This document shows, one piece after another, positions 45,832 to 57,119 of a stretch of 64,000 nucleotides of DNA (position 1 is its first letter; each line of letters opens with the position of its first letter). The notes under the pieces were generated by a model, which worked only from the letters and a program-made list of their open reading frames with translations, made no database searches and was not told the DNA's origin. The stretch is from Phaeoceros laevis (Eukaryota; Anthocerotophyta; Anthocerotopsida; Notothyladales), in assembly GCA_049999765.1 (NCBI GenBank), contig JBNGIQ010009135.1, positions 82,518-146,517 of the forward strand, in the 5' to 3' direction. A program made the position numbers and the translations under genes.

Positions 45832-47350
45832 CTCTCTGGGACTGCTTAGAGAAGTCTCCGCAAATTTTTGATGTCGAGTCGGCCCTGTTGAGGGACGGAC
45901 CTAGCTAGCCTGTAGGTCTGCCTCAAGGGGTGGGCATTCACATTTCAAGAGTAAGAAAGGTTTGTAAGCAAGGCCGACTTTCGTCAAAAGTGGCTATTGT
46001 GTTGGCTCCTGGTGAGCATTTCTATTTGCAGAATGTTGATGCCTTGGATCGAGTTGTCTTGCTTACCACCCGCTGACTGTTTGGGCAATGCGAACCGTTG
46101 GTGCATTCGGAATCACAGTCGTTGATTGTGTGAAGTGGAATTCATACTTCCATACTTTATCTGATTGCTAGGAACTGTTAACATGCTTGGTAGACTAAGG
46201 ATTTAGGTCAGCATTACTGGGTGTAGAGAGATTCTCGATAGGAATTTTACTTTTATTGTGCACGAACCTTGTTCCTGCCTCCGTAATCCCAGTCGTGCAT
46301 TTATGTACGCCTGATTCATGGGAGGCATATAGTGAACTGAAAGTTTCGCTGACAGCATTCGAGATATGGATGTTCTCTGATAGTAGCTTCTCAGACATTA
46401 CCATGCATGAAAACTTTCATGCACGCGTGCGAAAAGGTCAGCTAAGCTTGGTGCTGTGTAGGCATGACTGAAGTTGTATGAGGTTTCTTTGTGAGTAAGA
46501 CCTCCATGCCAGGTGCAGGTGGCCAGTAAGTGTGAACTTCAGTTACTGCAGGGTTCTAGAGGAACTGGCGTTGAAGCGACGGTCCCTTCACTACCAGCTG
46601 CGAAATACCTTGCCAGGTGGCCAAATGTGCTGTAGTTAGGAACTGTGCTTGCTTGGAAACGTCAGTGTATGATTATGGGAAGTGCGAAGTTGGTTCATGG
46701 TCAGGTCCATGTTGACAATGTATAAGTCATATACCACTTCCATCCAGGTTCTGCTCCGGTTTCTTTACTTTTTGGATACTTCGCGTACGACGGACCTGTT
46801 TGTACATATGGTTTGTCTCGTTTTGTAAGCTGATGGGGCGATTGGCTCTCTCATAGTTTGTGTATCCGCAGCCAAAGCCCTTCCAGGCCAGTCAATAACA
46901 GACTGTTGCCACGGCTGGACAGTAGTGCTGTAGCCTAGCCTATAACTTCGTCCTTCACCGAATGAAGGACGATCATCGCAGCTGCCACTCCCGCTGACTA
47001 AGGCTTGCTTCGAAGCGGAGCCTCTTGAGTTGCTGGAAAGGTACAAGGACACCATTTGAATTGAGTAAACAGCGTGCACTCGTGGAGTCCTATGATTTCT
47101 TCAGTTCCAGGTCTAGACTTCCTCAAGCAGCAACCAACAAGCGTAAGTTGCACTTGGCTCTGGCACTGCCCAACAGTCACATGGTACAGACAAATCCAGG
47201 ATTCCGAACCGGACGTGGGATTCATCTGTGAGTGTAATGCTGCCACCTGGTATGGAATCTTCAACTTACAACAACAAGCTTTCAGCAGGTTATGGTCTGC
47301 TGGACGCAGTCCTGGCTAAAGTTTCTGTGCTGGTTGGATGACAATCATTT
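45832..47350. other. PAP8 3' flank and intergenic region
   Basis: No gene supported. Two small hairpins are present: 46404-46423 (9-nt arms) and 46949-46971 (9-nt arms, 5-nt loop). A short helical open stretch ends at a TGA near 47059 but has no partners. Confidence 0.4.
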
Positions 47351-49895
47351 TTAAAGTAGAGTAAGCACCTTCTGGTTCAATCTATAAGGAAGGCCAGGTC
47401 TTGCACCCAGAGCTCGACAGCAAAAGCCAGCCTGGGGAACAATAGATACTTTTCGAGTTACCCCCTCATAGCCAATGTCCTCCGAAGGCCAAGCAAAAAA
47501 TTCATGTGCAGAAGTGAAGTTGAGGAATTTACTTACCACAGTTGCTGCAAGAGGAAGCATTTTCTCTACTGGATAGCCGGCACATAAGGCTGAAAAGTCA
47601 AACAGTACGACTCAGGAAGCTGCATTTCGAAGTCAAAAGCTTGTAGACGACTGTACATGACTCCAGTGTAGATGCTTACAGTACATGATACCACCAACAA
47701 ATGCATCTCCTGCTCCAGTGGTATCCACAAGTTCTTCAGGTGTAATGTATTCAGCCGTTCCTATTGATAACCTCCCAAGTACCTCTTTCTCTCTCAAGGC
47801 AGGTGATGTCAGTCTACCCACCTGCACACAAGACACTCAGAGAGTTCAGACTTACAAGCAGTGTTGAGGTTTGTAGCTCACGGTTCAGCATGTAGTGATG
47901 GGTTGCCAAAACTGGCTTCACCTTAGATGTCAGGACGACTGGTTGCCCGGTGCTGGTTTCTCTGCTTTTCTGCTGTAGTGACTCCAGGGTTTTGGAAACG
48001 TCTACAATCTCAGCTGCTGGGCCTGTCGAGGGTTCTTTCAATCACTTTTTGCAAACATTCAAGGTATATTAACCTTGAGCTTAAATTAGAGAAGGATGAC
48101 AGACTGACTATGAAAGAGTATAGAAGAGTATACCTTGGTTAACTCGTTCAAGCATCACACAGCCGGAAGCGCCAAGCGTCACAATTAAAAATTTCAACCG
48201 AGGCAAGCTGGAAGCCATCTCTAGCACCGCTTCTGCCAGGTTGTCAAGCTTGGTCCAACCCTGCAAGCAAGAGATGCACAACTTTTGTGAGCAGCAATGG
48301 CTATAAGGAGAAGGCCAAACGATCAACCAGCTTCTCTACGGGACTTACCAGTGGGAAGCTGCCAGAACATGTTACATAGTCAGCAAATTGCATCAATTCA
48401 TTGAGACCCTCCCTCTTCCAGTTTTCGGCATCCAGTATGATTGGGACTTGCAATCTCGCTGCCTGGTAGTAATCCAATAAGCATTGTCAGCGAAGGAGAC
48501 AAACAATGTCACGAGACAGTCTTTTGTTGCATGGGAAGATTTTACCTCGTTTGCAATGACAAGGGCAGCCTCACTAAACCGTCCATCAAAGTAGACTAAA
48601 TCAGCTTGAGTCAACGCACGATGGACAGCGTCTGTGGATAAATCATCTGCTACAAAACTGGATGATATAGGTGTGTGGATGCACGTCCTTGTGCTCCTAC
48701 ATGTCATAATAAGATCAGTCGTGAGCAAGAAGCGTACCTAAAAAAAGGAGGAGGATGTTATGAGCATTGCCACTTACTGTTGCTTGTCCACAATAATGTA
48801 CGTGAAGGGCGAGTTACCTCCTTCCGCTACCTCCATCAATATGAGATAGCACAGTTAGAAGGTATATCAAGTACTTAGGTGTAGGAAAAGTTCCAGGAGA
48901 TCAAGTGGACAGGCCGATAGTGAAGCGCCTTGAGCCGGAAAGAGAAATAAGAAGGGAAATTTCAGGAGACCTCAGGATCAGGAAAATAAACAAAGAAACA
49001 TTCAGGACAAGGCTCACCACCATGTGTGAGGTGTCAATCCCCTCTGATTGTAACAATGAGATTGTTTGCTTTCCGGGGCCATCATCAGCCACCTACATGG
49101 ACCAGCCATGGAAGACATGTTTCTGTCAGTTCTGAGGCTAAGCGCTATGACTGAAAAGCTCCAACTTTAAAACATGTGCTGTGAGTATCCATGTGGGCCG
49201 TTTACATTTGAAAGGACAAACCTTGGAAATAACTCTCGCAGTCAGTCCTAATCTTGCAGCCGCTGTCAAAGCATTCCCAACACACCCCCCGCCTTGTACC
49301 TAACTCGACCACCTCAAACAGTTCAGCAAACGAGTATCCCTCAAGCAGGCTTTGTGTTTCTCATACATGCAAAGCTTGAGTGTTCAACAATCAAATTTCG
49401 AGGAGATTTGGTGCACACCTCGAAACTTGTGGTCCGAATTTTGTCATCTGGCTTTGGAAATGAAGCAACACAGGCAAGGTAGTCGACAGACAGCCCTCCG
49501 CACCCAACCTGACTAGCACGGGTGGAGCACGTAAGTAACACTGATAACAACATCCCAACATGATGACGAAGAACCCCAGCAGAGTAGCCCACCACAATTC
49601 GCTTGGCAGGTAGAGAAGGATATTCGTAGCTGTCACTGCCTGCATCCGCCGTTGATGACTTATCCATCGTGTCTGCTACTCGAGCTTTGCAGAACTTCCA
49701 GGGCTTGGACTGTGCCCACTGAAAGCCTCGACGACAGTGCCGAAACTCCAGTCTCCATGAGAGTGGGTACACGCCAGCGGTAGAACACCCTGAAAGGTCC
49801 CGACTGCCAGAGGTGCTTGCTTTAGGAATACCTTCCGCACCAACAAATGTGCTGTACGTCAAGGGCAGTCCCAGGCAAATGTGAGCAGCTGCCAT
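47351..49895 (-). CDS. PfkB-family (ribokinase-like) sugar kinase
   Basis: From ATG 49895 a plastid-like leader (MAAAHICLGLPLTYSTF onward) precedes LPAKRIV, then VGCGGLSVDYLACVASFPKP, GGCVGNALTAAARLGLTARV, VADDGPGKQTISLLQSEGID, a GGNSPFTYIIVDKQQ exon, FVADDLSTDAVHRALTQADL, VYFDGRFSEAALVIANE, a KREGLNELMQFADYVTCSGS exon, PRLKFLIVTLGASGCVMLER, and ELVDTTGAGDAFVGGIMY, whose Asp in DTTGAGDAF is the catalytic base of PfkB kinases. The last exons give EKMLPLAATVV and CCRALGARPGLPYRL. It resembles the Arabidopsis PfkB protein encoded by At5g43910. The substrate is unknown. A second ATG at 49667 would omit the leader. A broken partial copy lies at about 57120-58600. Confidence 0.85.
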
Positions 49896-50326
49896 TCCAG
49901 CTTGTGCTCAGAAGAACGCTAGCTGTTTTTACGGTGGTGCCACAGTTAGAGCACCATTCCATCGGGCGTAATGATTCTCTGTACGTCTGTTTCGCTGATA
50001 GAGATTAGGGATGAGAGCTGCGCCGATTGCACAAGGTCTCCCGTGAGAAACAAATCCGGCAAGCTGCTTCGCAGTAGACGTTTCTTGTGCTCCTGTGCAC
50101 ATTGCAGTGAGACACAAATCATACAACTTTGAAGACCTTGAGATCAAATGCACACTGTTAACAGTGGCTGGCTTAATGGTGCAGCAAAAGATCACGAGCG
50201 CCGGACTTCATTAGAATTCCATCCATGAAAGATCATGCTGGAACCTTGTTTTCATCGGCTTTCACACAACAATGGCTCGAGGCTTTTAAGGTGCCTTGTC
50301 GGCAGTCGACTTTGCAAGACCCGTGA

Positions 50327-52440
50327 CTACGACACCCTCTTCGTAATACCTCCATCCATAGGGGCTCTCATCGTCGACAAGAAGCTGAATATAAAACGGT
50401 CAAGATCTCCATCAAGGACGGACGTTGGATTGCTGTCCTCGCACCCTGTTCGTAAATCCTTCACCAGTTGGTATGGCTGTCCAAGAGACCACACGTCAGT
50501 AGCAAAGTTCAATCACCACTCAGGGGCTAAGGCAGGGTGACTTTGATCTCCACCAAGAACTTAAACCCAACCACATATCAACAATGAAATAGACAAGAAC
50601 CTCTCACCTGCAGCACATACGACCGAATTTGGTTGCCCCAAGAGGTAAATCCAGCTGACACTCTGTGCTGTGCGGCAGATTGTGCTCTCCTTGACATTTC
50701 CATCCGATATAGTCTCGATCGGAGCAGTTTCAGGGCTGTTTCCTTATTTTTGTGCTGTGACCTACAGTAAAGCACATGAAGAATTGATCATCTCAAGAAT
50801 CAAAGACAAGGGGATTCACAAAACATCACACCCATTCAAAATATCTGCACTCATTGCTGCCTCCTGCACCACCGAAGTCCTCATACCTGTCAGATTGACT
50901 TTGAGACACAATACCGGTAGGAATATGCACAATTCGGACTGCACTTTCTGTCTTGTTCACATGCTGTCCTCCAGCCCCCCCTGCACGGAATCTCTCAATG
51001 CGCAGGTCATCATCTTTGATCTGGATGTTCACGTCGGCATCATCCACCACAGGCATAACAGCCACAGCAGCGAAAGAAGTATGTCGCCGGCTGGCACTGT
51101 CAAAAGGAGAGATGCGAACTAATCTGTGGACACCTGCCTCAGTCTTAGCAAGGCCAAAAGCGAACTCCCCATCCAACCGAATAGTTGCTTTCTGCAAGGT
51201 CATGTGCAGCTCAGGTTAGTCCTCTGAAGGAGCATTAAATTAATGGCCCATAGTCAGCGGTGAACTGTAAAACATATAACCCTTCGTTCTACCATCCGAC
51301 ATTGAAAAACCTGAAACGAGAAAGAAAGAAGAACATCATCATGCACCTTAATTCCTGCTTCCTCTCCTTCAGTCTCGTCAACCTCAGAGATCTCAAAGCC
51401 TCGTTTAGCAGCCCACAGCTTGTACATTCGCATCACCATTGCTGCCCAATCACAACTCTCGGTTCCACCAGCTCCGGATTGCACCTGCTTGGACAGGATA
51501 GGTTCCGAGGAAGTGCCAATTTAGGATTCGTGCGAACTATCATTATGCATCCCTTACATTCGGCAAGGGGTAGTCAATGAACCTCCAAGAAGCAGGGCAG
51601 CGCATCATGTTTCCCATCAAGCAGGGCAGCAATTTCCTTTTCCTTCGAAGTCTTCCGCATAAGGGCTAGAGCACTAGTCACCTCCTGTGTTCCAGCAACC
51701 AAGATATCAGTTGTGTCGAAGAACTGTATTTTGACAGCAATGGCACCAAAACATACTGAAGAGGTATGGTGAGTACCTACAGCTTGTATTTGCAAGTCAT
51801 TCTCTTCATGAGCAAGCTCTCCCATCTCCACCTGCTCTACTAGTTGTGCTTCAATGTCTCGCAAATACTGCACCTTGGCAGCAAGGCTTCCCCGCTCCCG
51901 TATACATTTGGCTGCTGCAACTGAATCTTCCCACAAACCCGGGCGCTCCAGCTCTGCATCTAGTCCTTTCAACCTGGCCAAAGCCTTCCCCCACTAGCAG
52001 GCCAACAGAAGGAACTATCAGATTGCAGCACTCCTTCCACCCTGTTGGATATAAAGCTCGCAGAATTCCGGCCCAACCTGCATCCGACTCTTGATGAATC
52101 CGACTGAATTAGCCACAGCTGCAGCATGGCTTTTCCAATCACTCTCACTTTCCTCCATAATCTGCCACCCTCTGCCAGCAATCTGAGCTGCTCCACCTCC
52201 ACCCTGCTCCTCCAGCTCCGGAATTCCCTGAGCCCCGACATCTGACCTAAGTCTACAAGGATGCAAATGATAACCGCGCTGTGCTGAACTCACTTCCCCT
52301 GACGTCAATGCGGTCTTCCATAATCTACTGCCACTGCAGCTCGCAGTAGAGTCAATCTCTACAAAATTTCCAGATGTTTGGGGCAATCTTAATAGAGGTG
52401 CAGTGGCCCTGCAAATGTGCCGACGCAAGTGGAGAGTCAT
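50327..52440 (-). CDS. Organellar peptide chain release factor 2 (PrfB)
   Basis: Exon 1 from ATG 52440 has an Arg-rich presequence ([20 protein letters not shown]). Then follow [20 protein letters not shown], a coiled helical domain, [40 protein letters not shown] (the SPF stop-codon recognition tripeptide of RF2), [20 protein letters not shown] (the GGQ peptide-release motif), [20 protein letters not shown] and a last exon [29 protein letters not shown]. This is a complete RF2, terminating at UGA and UAA in plastids or mitochondria. The leader does not say which. The junction between exon 1 and the LKGLDAELE exon is not resolved. It is head-to-head with the lumenal protein gene (237 bp). Confidence 0.88.
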
Positions 52441-52677
52441 GCCGAGGAACACAACAGCCACCCGAAACCCAAGCTGAACCAACAAGTTGTTGGGTAATTG
52501 TTAAAGAATTCACAATTGGCCCTAGGCAGGGTCGAAGGCCTAGCCAATTGTCCACCTCTAGTTGGGGCGTTCCACAGGGACCGCAAGTTCTAGGCCAGCC
52601 TGGTCCGTTTGAAGACTGTGTAAGCATAGTGATGGAGTCCTTGCACACAGCAGTAGTGCAATTTTCAGGCGGCGGAA
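52441..52677. promoter_or_regulatory. Shared divergent promoter, PrfB and lumenal protein
   Basis: 237 bp between start codons of two organelle-targeted products. The interval includes TGGGGCGTTCC and CAATTG elements. No TATA box is evident. Confidence 0.4.
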
Positions 52678-53679
52678 ATGGGATCGTCGCTCTTCTCAGC
52701 ACCAGGTGGTCTGTGCGATATATCCTGCTGCTTCAGGAATTCGTCCAAGTCTCAGGCTTTTGGACCCCACTGGATCAAGGTCTCGAGAGATTTGAGGAAC
52801 CTGAAATCTGCAGGCAAAACCGCTCTAAGAGCTCAATTTCCTGTGGCGGCTGCATTTTTCAGGCAGAGATCACAGGAACCAAGCACAGCCGGTGATGTTC
52901 AGGCTGGTTGGGTAGCCGTGGTGTTGCTGTCGTTCATATGGTGCCAGCCTCCGTCGGCCCAGGCTCTGGTTGGGCCGCTGCTGTTTGAGACTGTCGGGAT
53001 TGCTCCCATATATCCTCGGTTCGACTTTCTTTCGGAATCTGAAAGGAAGGCCAGCAATGAGTTCTCCGTGCGAGTGTCGGAGGCCGTCGCCCTCCTAGAG
53101 AAGGGCAAGCAGGCGCAAGCCCGGGGCGATTTTGCTGAAGCGTTCCAATGTTTTGACCAGGTATCCCAAACAAATTCAATTGATTGCCTAGAACACAGGT
53201 TTTTGAATGACTTGGATTAAGGCTCTTCTCATACGGCTATTGCTTCAATGTCACAGATTACTACGAGTTCTGGAGATCTTGCTCTAGCTGAGTATGCAAG
53301 AGTGGGGAGAGCAATTTCGCGTTACGAAATTGGAGATAGAGGAGAAGCGATTATAGAGATGGAGGACTCGTCCATCAGCTTGAAAGGTTATCCAGGTAAC
53401 ATGCGACCCAAGATGCGTTACCTGGGATTCTGCTTTGTGAGTTCGGCTGAGGATTTTGGCCACAGTTGCTTATTCACACGGTTGTATCTTGCAGAAATTC
53501 ATGCTGCTTTGGCTGCTGCACTTTATGTGGACAAGCATGCTGTGCTGCCAGCTGAGCAGCAGTTCACCATAGCCACATTGATGGATCCAAGATATACTGA
53601 CCCATCCTGGGTGCAAGCAAACAAAAACTGGCCTCCGAGTCTGGTGGCTGCTCTCAGAAGGTTCATTAGTTTCCAGTGA
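52678..53679 (+). CDS. Thylakoid-lumen TPR-like protein, function unknown
   Basis: ATG 52678 opens a Ser/Arg-rich plastid leader. A hydrophobic lumenal signal (GWVAVVLLSFIW) ends in PPSAQA (residues ~91-96), an AxA cleavage site, followed by LVGPLLFETVG. The mature part is helical: FSVRVSEAVALLEKGKQAQA, then exon 2 TTSSGDLALAEYARVGRAIS and GDRGEAIIEMEDSSISLKGYP. Exon 3 joins in phase as EIHAALAAALYVDKHAVLP, EQQFTIATLMDPRYTD, WPPSLVAALRRFI. Paired helices (ARGDFAEAFQCFDQ) are TPR-like. The C-terminal block resembles a conserved plant chloroplast family of unknown function. Location in the lumen is inferred from the two-part leader. The stop is at 53677-53679. Confidence 0.65.
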
Positions 53680-54822
53680 CACTCTGGAAACCTGTCGGTT
53701 TGTGAATGCTTGGAAAAAGTAGAAGCCTGCGGGGGACTTATCAAGCGTCCTGAGTAGGTTGCTTCTCTCAAAAGCATCTTTCTACTCATTGCTGCTTCAA
53801 CTTCGTTACTTTCGTTTTTGAGCTGCTAAATAGAGCTTATGCCGGGTACCACTAGGCTGTGGATTCTAGATAGTGCACCCTCCTCTGAACCCCCGGGCAC
53901 GCTGATCCCAAATAATCTCTACCCATTGTAGAAAAATTTGATTTCCACAGGTTGTATAGAAATTCCTATTGGAAGCAGGAAACTCTCGAGGCAGAAGTGC
54001 CATAAGATGATCAATACGTTTTGGGTTATGCTTGATGGCCATGTGCCCGTCGTGGCCACAACCAGAGTTCTATAATAAAACATCACCAACCACCAACACT
54101 CGCTTATGTGGGTGTGAGTTCGTGGGTCGAGTCTGTGAGTTTAGACACTTGTGTACACGGAACACTTTTTCAAATACTGGTTTCAGCGGCAGGTGCAATG
54201 TTATTACCAAAGACCCTTTCTCGTCGTGGTGCAAGTGATGGGGGCCTTTGTTGCGAGACTTCCTACCATGTTAGACTTAGAATGAAACTAGTGTTCGGTA
54301 CATACTACTCCAACCACGGTGCTGTCTAATCGACTTACAGTTTTTAACGGTGGGCAGTGTTTCAATGTGGTAGCCCTTCGGGCTCCAACCCACTGCTCCC
54401 ACATAACTGAAAGTATCCATGTCTACAGGCAACACCCTTCTGGACCCAGGTCTCTAAGCAGAAAAACATCTTGCCTGCAGGCACGCCTAGTCACATGGAT
54501 CACAACTCCTGCTTGACAGAGTGTGTGATACATACATGATGTTCTTGTTGGCCATTTGTGCCAACAGCAACCACGTACAGCATGCTACATTCTTTGGCAC
54601 TTGCCTCTTCTAGTATGTGACATTCTGGCTGTCCCAGTAATCATCGTCTTGAAAACGCCATCCAAAGCAGCCTGTAGCTCCTTCTGGGCAAAGTATCTTA
54701 CTACAGCGACTTGCTTTGACGGTGATATCCAGAAAGCCCTCTCACCCATACAAGACGCGTTGAAAGGAAATACCTGCACCTTTCACCATACATGAACTCC
54801 TGACACTCCACCACTGAAAACC
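53680..54822. other. Intergenic region, no gene supported
   Basis: 3' flanks of two convergent genes. Short open frames on both strands, none with a recognisable domain or consistent splice sites. Confidence 0.5.
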
Positions 54823-56460
54823 TTAAGCCAGAGGCAGAAGCAGGGAATCTGCAAAAGATGATGTCCCATTATTTGGGGCAGCAGTTATGTTCAGGATGGC
54901 TGTCAAGACGTTGTAAATTTCGGTGTTGACAAATGATGACACTTTTCTACCCTTCGCAAATCTGGGCCCAGATGCCATGAAGATGGTTCGCATGGAAAGA
55001 AGTTGACTGTCGTAACCATGAGAACCCCCACAAAGGTCATTACTCCGCCTTTTCTGGATTGTGTAGCCTTCTGCCGCAATACCAACAATAGGCCAAACCC
55101 TTTCACTCTCAGATAGGTGATACCTTTCCGGCAAATCCTCCTTTAGGTAAACCTTCAAGTACTCTGCATTTTCCACATTGTTAGACTGCAGAGCCAATGT
55201 CAAGTTCCTGAACACTGACTGAACATCAACCTCAGGCGGAGGCACGATTGCTAGCATAGGGCTCGTTGAATCAAGCCAATCTTGCGGAATCACAATGCCG
55301 GGCTCCAGATCCTCCAAATAAATGACACGAGAATCGCAATTTCCAACCATGCCATGGTCTCCCACCAGTATGATGGTTGTATCATCAGACACGTTCCGAT
55401 TCACCAATCCGTCCAGCAAACGGCCTATTACTCCATCCATCCTGGTCACTGCTGCGTCGATCTCAGGATTGTCGGGCCCTACGGAATGCCCTGGATGATC
55501 TGGCGTATCGAAGTAGAGAGAAATGAAGCTGGGACGCTCATCGGGTGGTAGGTCAATGAAGCCCAAGACTGTATCCACCCGTTCTTCATAGGGCACACAC
55601 TCATTATACGCCTTGCAAAACCCAGCAGGACAAGTCCACGAGCCCTTCACCACCTCGGAGCCAGGCCAGAAATAGGTAGCTGCCGGAAGGCCATTCTTGG
55701 CGCATGTCTCCCAAATCGGCTCGCCCAACCACCACTTCGGATCAAGGTTTCCCTTATAAAAAGCGTCATCACAGTTAGGGTCGGGGTCCCGGAAGTAGTT
55801 GGCAATGATGCCATGCCAGGCAGGATAGAGCCCTGTCACAATGGAGTAGTGGTTGGGGAAGGTGAGAGTGGGGAAAACGGGAATGAGTCCTTTCTCCGCC
55901 TCAGTCCCGTTCAATCGGATCCTGTCAATGTTGGGAGTATCCACCTTGAAATTGTAGCCCCACCTGAACCCGTCCAAGGAAATGAGGATCACCAGAGGCT
56001 TCGTCAGCGTCTTCAACGGAGTGCTCACCTGCCCGTGCCGCTGCGATGTATCCGCAGACACACTTCTGTGAAAAGAAGGATGGCCCAATGCAAGGCACCC
56101 AAGCACGCCCAAGGCAACCAAAGCCAAAGCTGCAGCGTGCTTCAACAGCACCGAGGCCTTGAGGCAGCTGCGAGCCGTCCTTACCAGCTGCGACTCGGGC
56201 TGTGCTACCGGCACCGCGCTCGGCGGCTGCTTCGGCGGCTTCATTAGCCCGTTCCGCAATGCGCGCACCTTCCACCCAGGTAGAGCCTGGCCAGCCTGCT
56301 GCTGCTGTGGTTGCTCCTCATCAAGCAGCTGCGACGCCGGAGAGGGCGACTCCGCCGGTGCAACCTCCTCCTCCTCCAGCGAGGAAGCAGATCGCATCAG
56401 AAGCGACTCGGTCCTCGGTGGAGACGCCGGAGGGACCTCGATCGCCCGGTGGTCAGCCAT
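54823..56460 (-). CDS. Nucleotide pyrophosphatase/phosphodiesterase (NPP), type II membrane protein
   Basis: An intronless frame of 545 residues from ATG 56460. The N-terminal ~100 residues are Pro/Ser/Glu-rich with a Gln run. A membrane anchor at ~104-126 (VLLKHAAALALVALGVLGCL) is followed by a catalytic domain: ILISLDGFRWGYNFKVDTPN (metal Asp), FPTLTFPNHYSIVTGLYPAW (nucleophile Thr in TLTFPNH), YFDTPDHPGHSVGP, ILVGDHGM and LCGGSHGYDSQ supply the remaining metal ligands. All two-zinc NPP residues are present. The enzyme hydrolyses nucleotide diphosphate bonds such as ATP or ADP-glucose, in the secretory pathway or plastid. Several Asn-X-Ser/Thr sites fit glycosylation. Plant NPP genes are commonly intronless, so the absence of introns is not odd. 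Confidence 0.9.
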   Translation of the reverse strand: MADHRAIEVPPASPPRTESLLMRSASSLEEEEVAPAESPSPASQLLDEEQPQQQQAGQALPGWKVRALRNGLMKPPKQPPSAVPVAQPESQLVRTARSCLKASVLLKHAAALALVALGVLGCLALGHPSFHRSVSADTSQRHGQVSTPLKTLTKPLVILISLDGFRWGYNFKVDTPNIDRIRLNGTEAEKGLIPVFPTLTFPNHYSIVTGLYPAWHGIIANYFRDPDPNCDDAFYKGNLDPKWWLGEPIWETCAKNGLPAATYFWPGSEVVKGSWTCPAGFCKAYNECVPYEERVDTVLGFIDLPPDERPSFISLYFDTPDHPGHSVGPDNPEIDAAVTRMDGVIGRLLDGLVNRNVSDDTTIILVGDHGMVGNCDSRVIYLEDLEPGIVIPQDWLDSTSPMLAIVPPPEVDVQSVFRNLTLALQSNNVENAEYLKVYLKEDLPERYHLSESERVWPIVGIAAEGYTIQKRRSNDLCGGSHGYDSQLLSMRTIFMASGPRFAKGRKVSSFVNTEIYNVLTAILNITAAPNNGTSSFADSLLLPLA

Positions 56461-57119
56461 AGCTGAGCCGCTACAAGAGCTCACTTGGCGCTGTCGCAAA
56501 ACTTCAAGCAGGCACCGCCATGGCACGCTCCCACTCCCATTCCCGTCGCCAGCGTCAGATGGCGCGGGAATGAGAAAGCAGACCAGCAGCCATGGCGGAC
56601 ACAGACACGGCCCACCACACCCTTGAAAGACAGACTGCCTCCTGTCATCCCGAGAGCAGGTTTCAAACCCTGCCTGGCGACACCTCAACAGAATGTTCCT
56701 GGATATTCCTTTCTCTTGCTTCCGCTCCAAGCTCTAATGTCTTGTCTATAAGACTCCATAACCTCGAGTTTAACAATAAGGCCCAGTTCAGGACATCGAC
56801 ACGTGCGGGAAAGTAGGCCACGGAAAGCATAACGGGCCTTTGAAGTTAGTAACGTTGGCTTCTCACAGCAGTTCAGTGACTTCAGTCTCCCGTGAAGGAA
56901 GGAAGAACTTTCTTGTGAACAGGTGGGAATTGCTTGCGAGTTGCGACAGAGCTTGAAAAAGTGCTAGCTATGCGTACATTCTGCGATCTCGCAAAGCGTA
57001 GCAGGTGTAGCAGAAGTTCAGCAGGAGTGCAGCTGCTGCAGCAGAAGTGTGCCTGCACACGAGATAGCCAAACGCGAGAAGTGTGGATCTCATCTCCACC
57101 AAGTCAATGTAATCCAAAG

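Noticed and set aside
56159-56626. 155-codon plus-strand open frame with Cys/Ser runs
   Set aside because: Antisense to the low-complexity N-terminus of the NPP gene.
54823-56730. 635-codon version of the NPP gene starting at 56730
   Set aside because: It opens with TTG. The first ATG giving a usual NPP layout (short cytosolic part then membrane anchor) is 56460.
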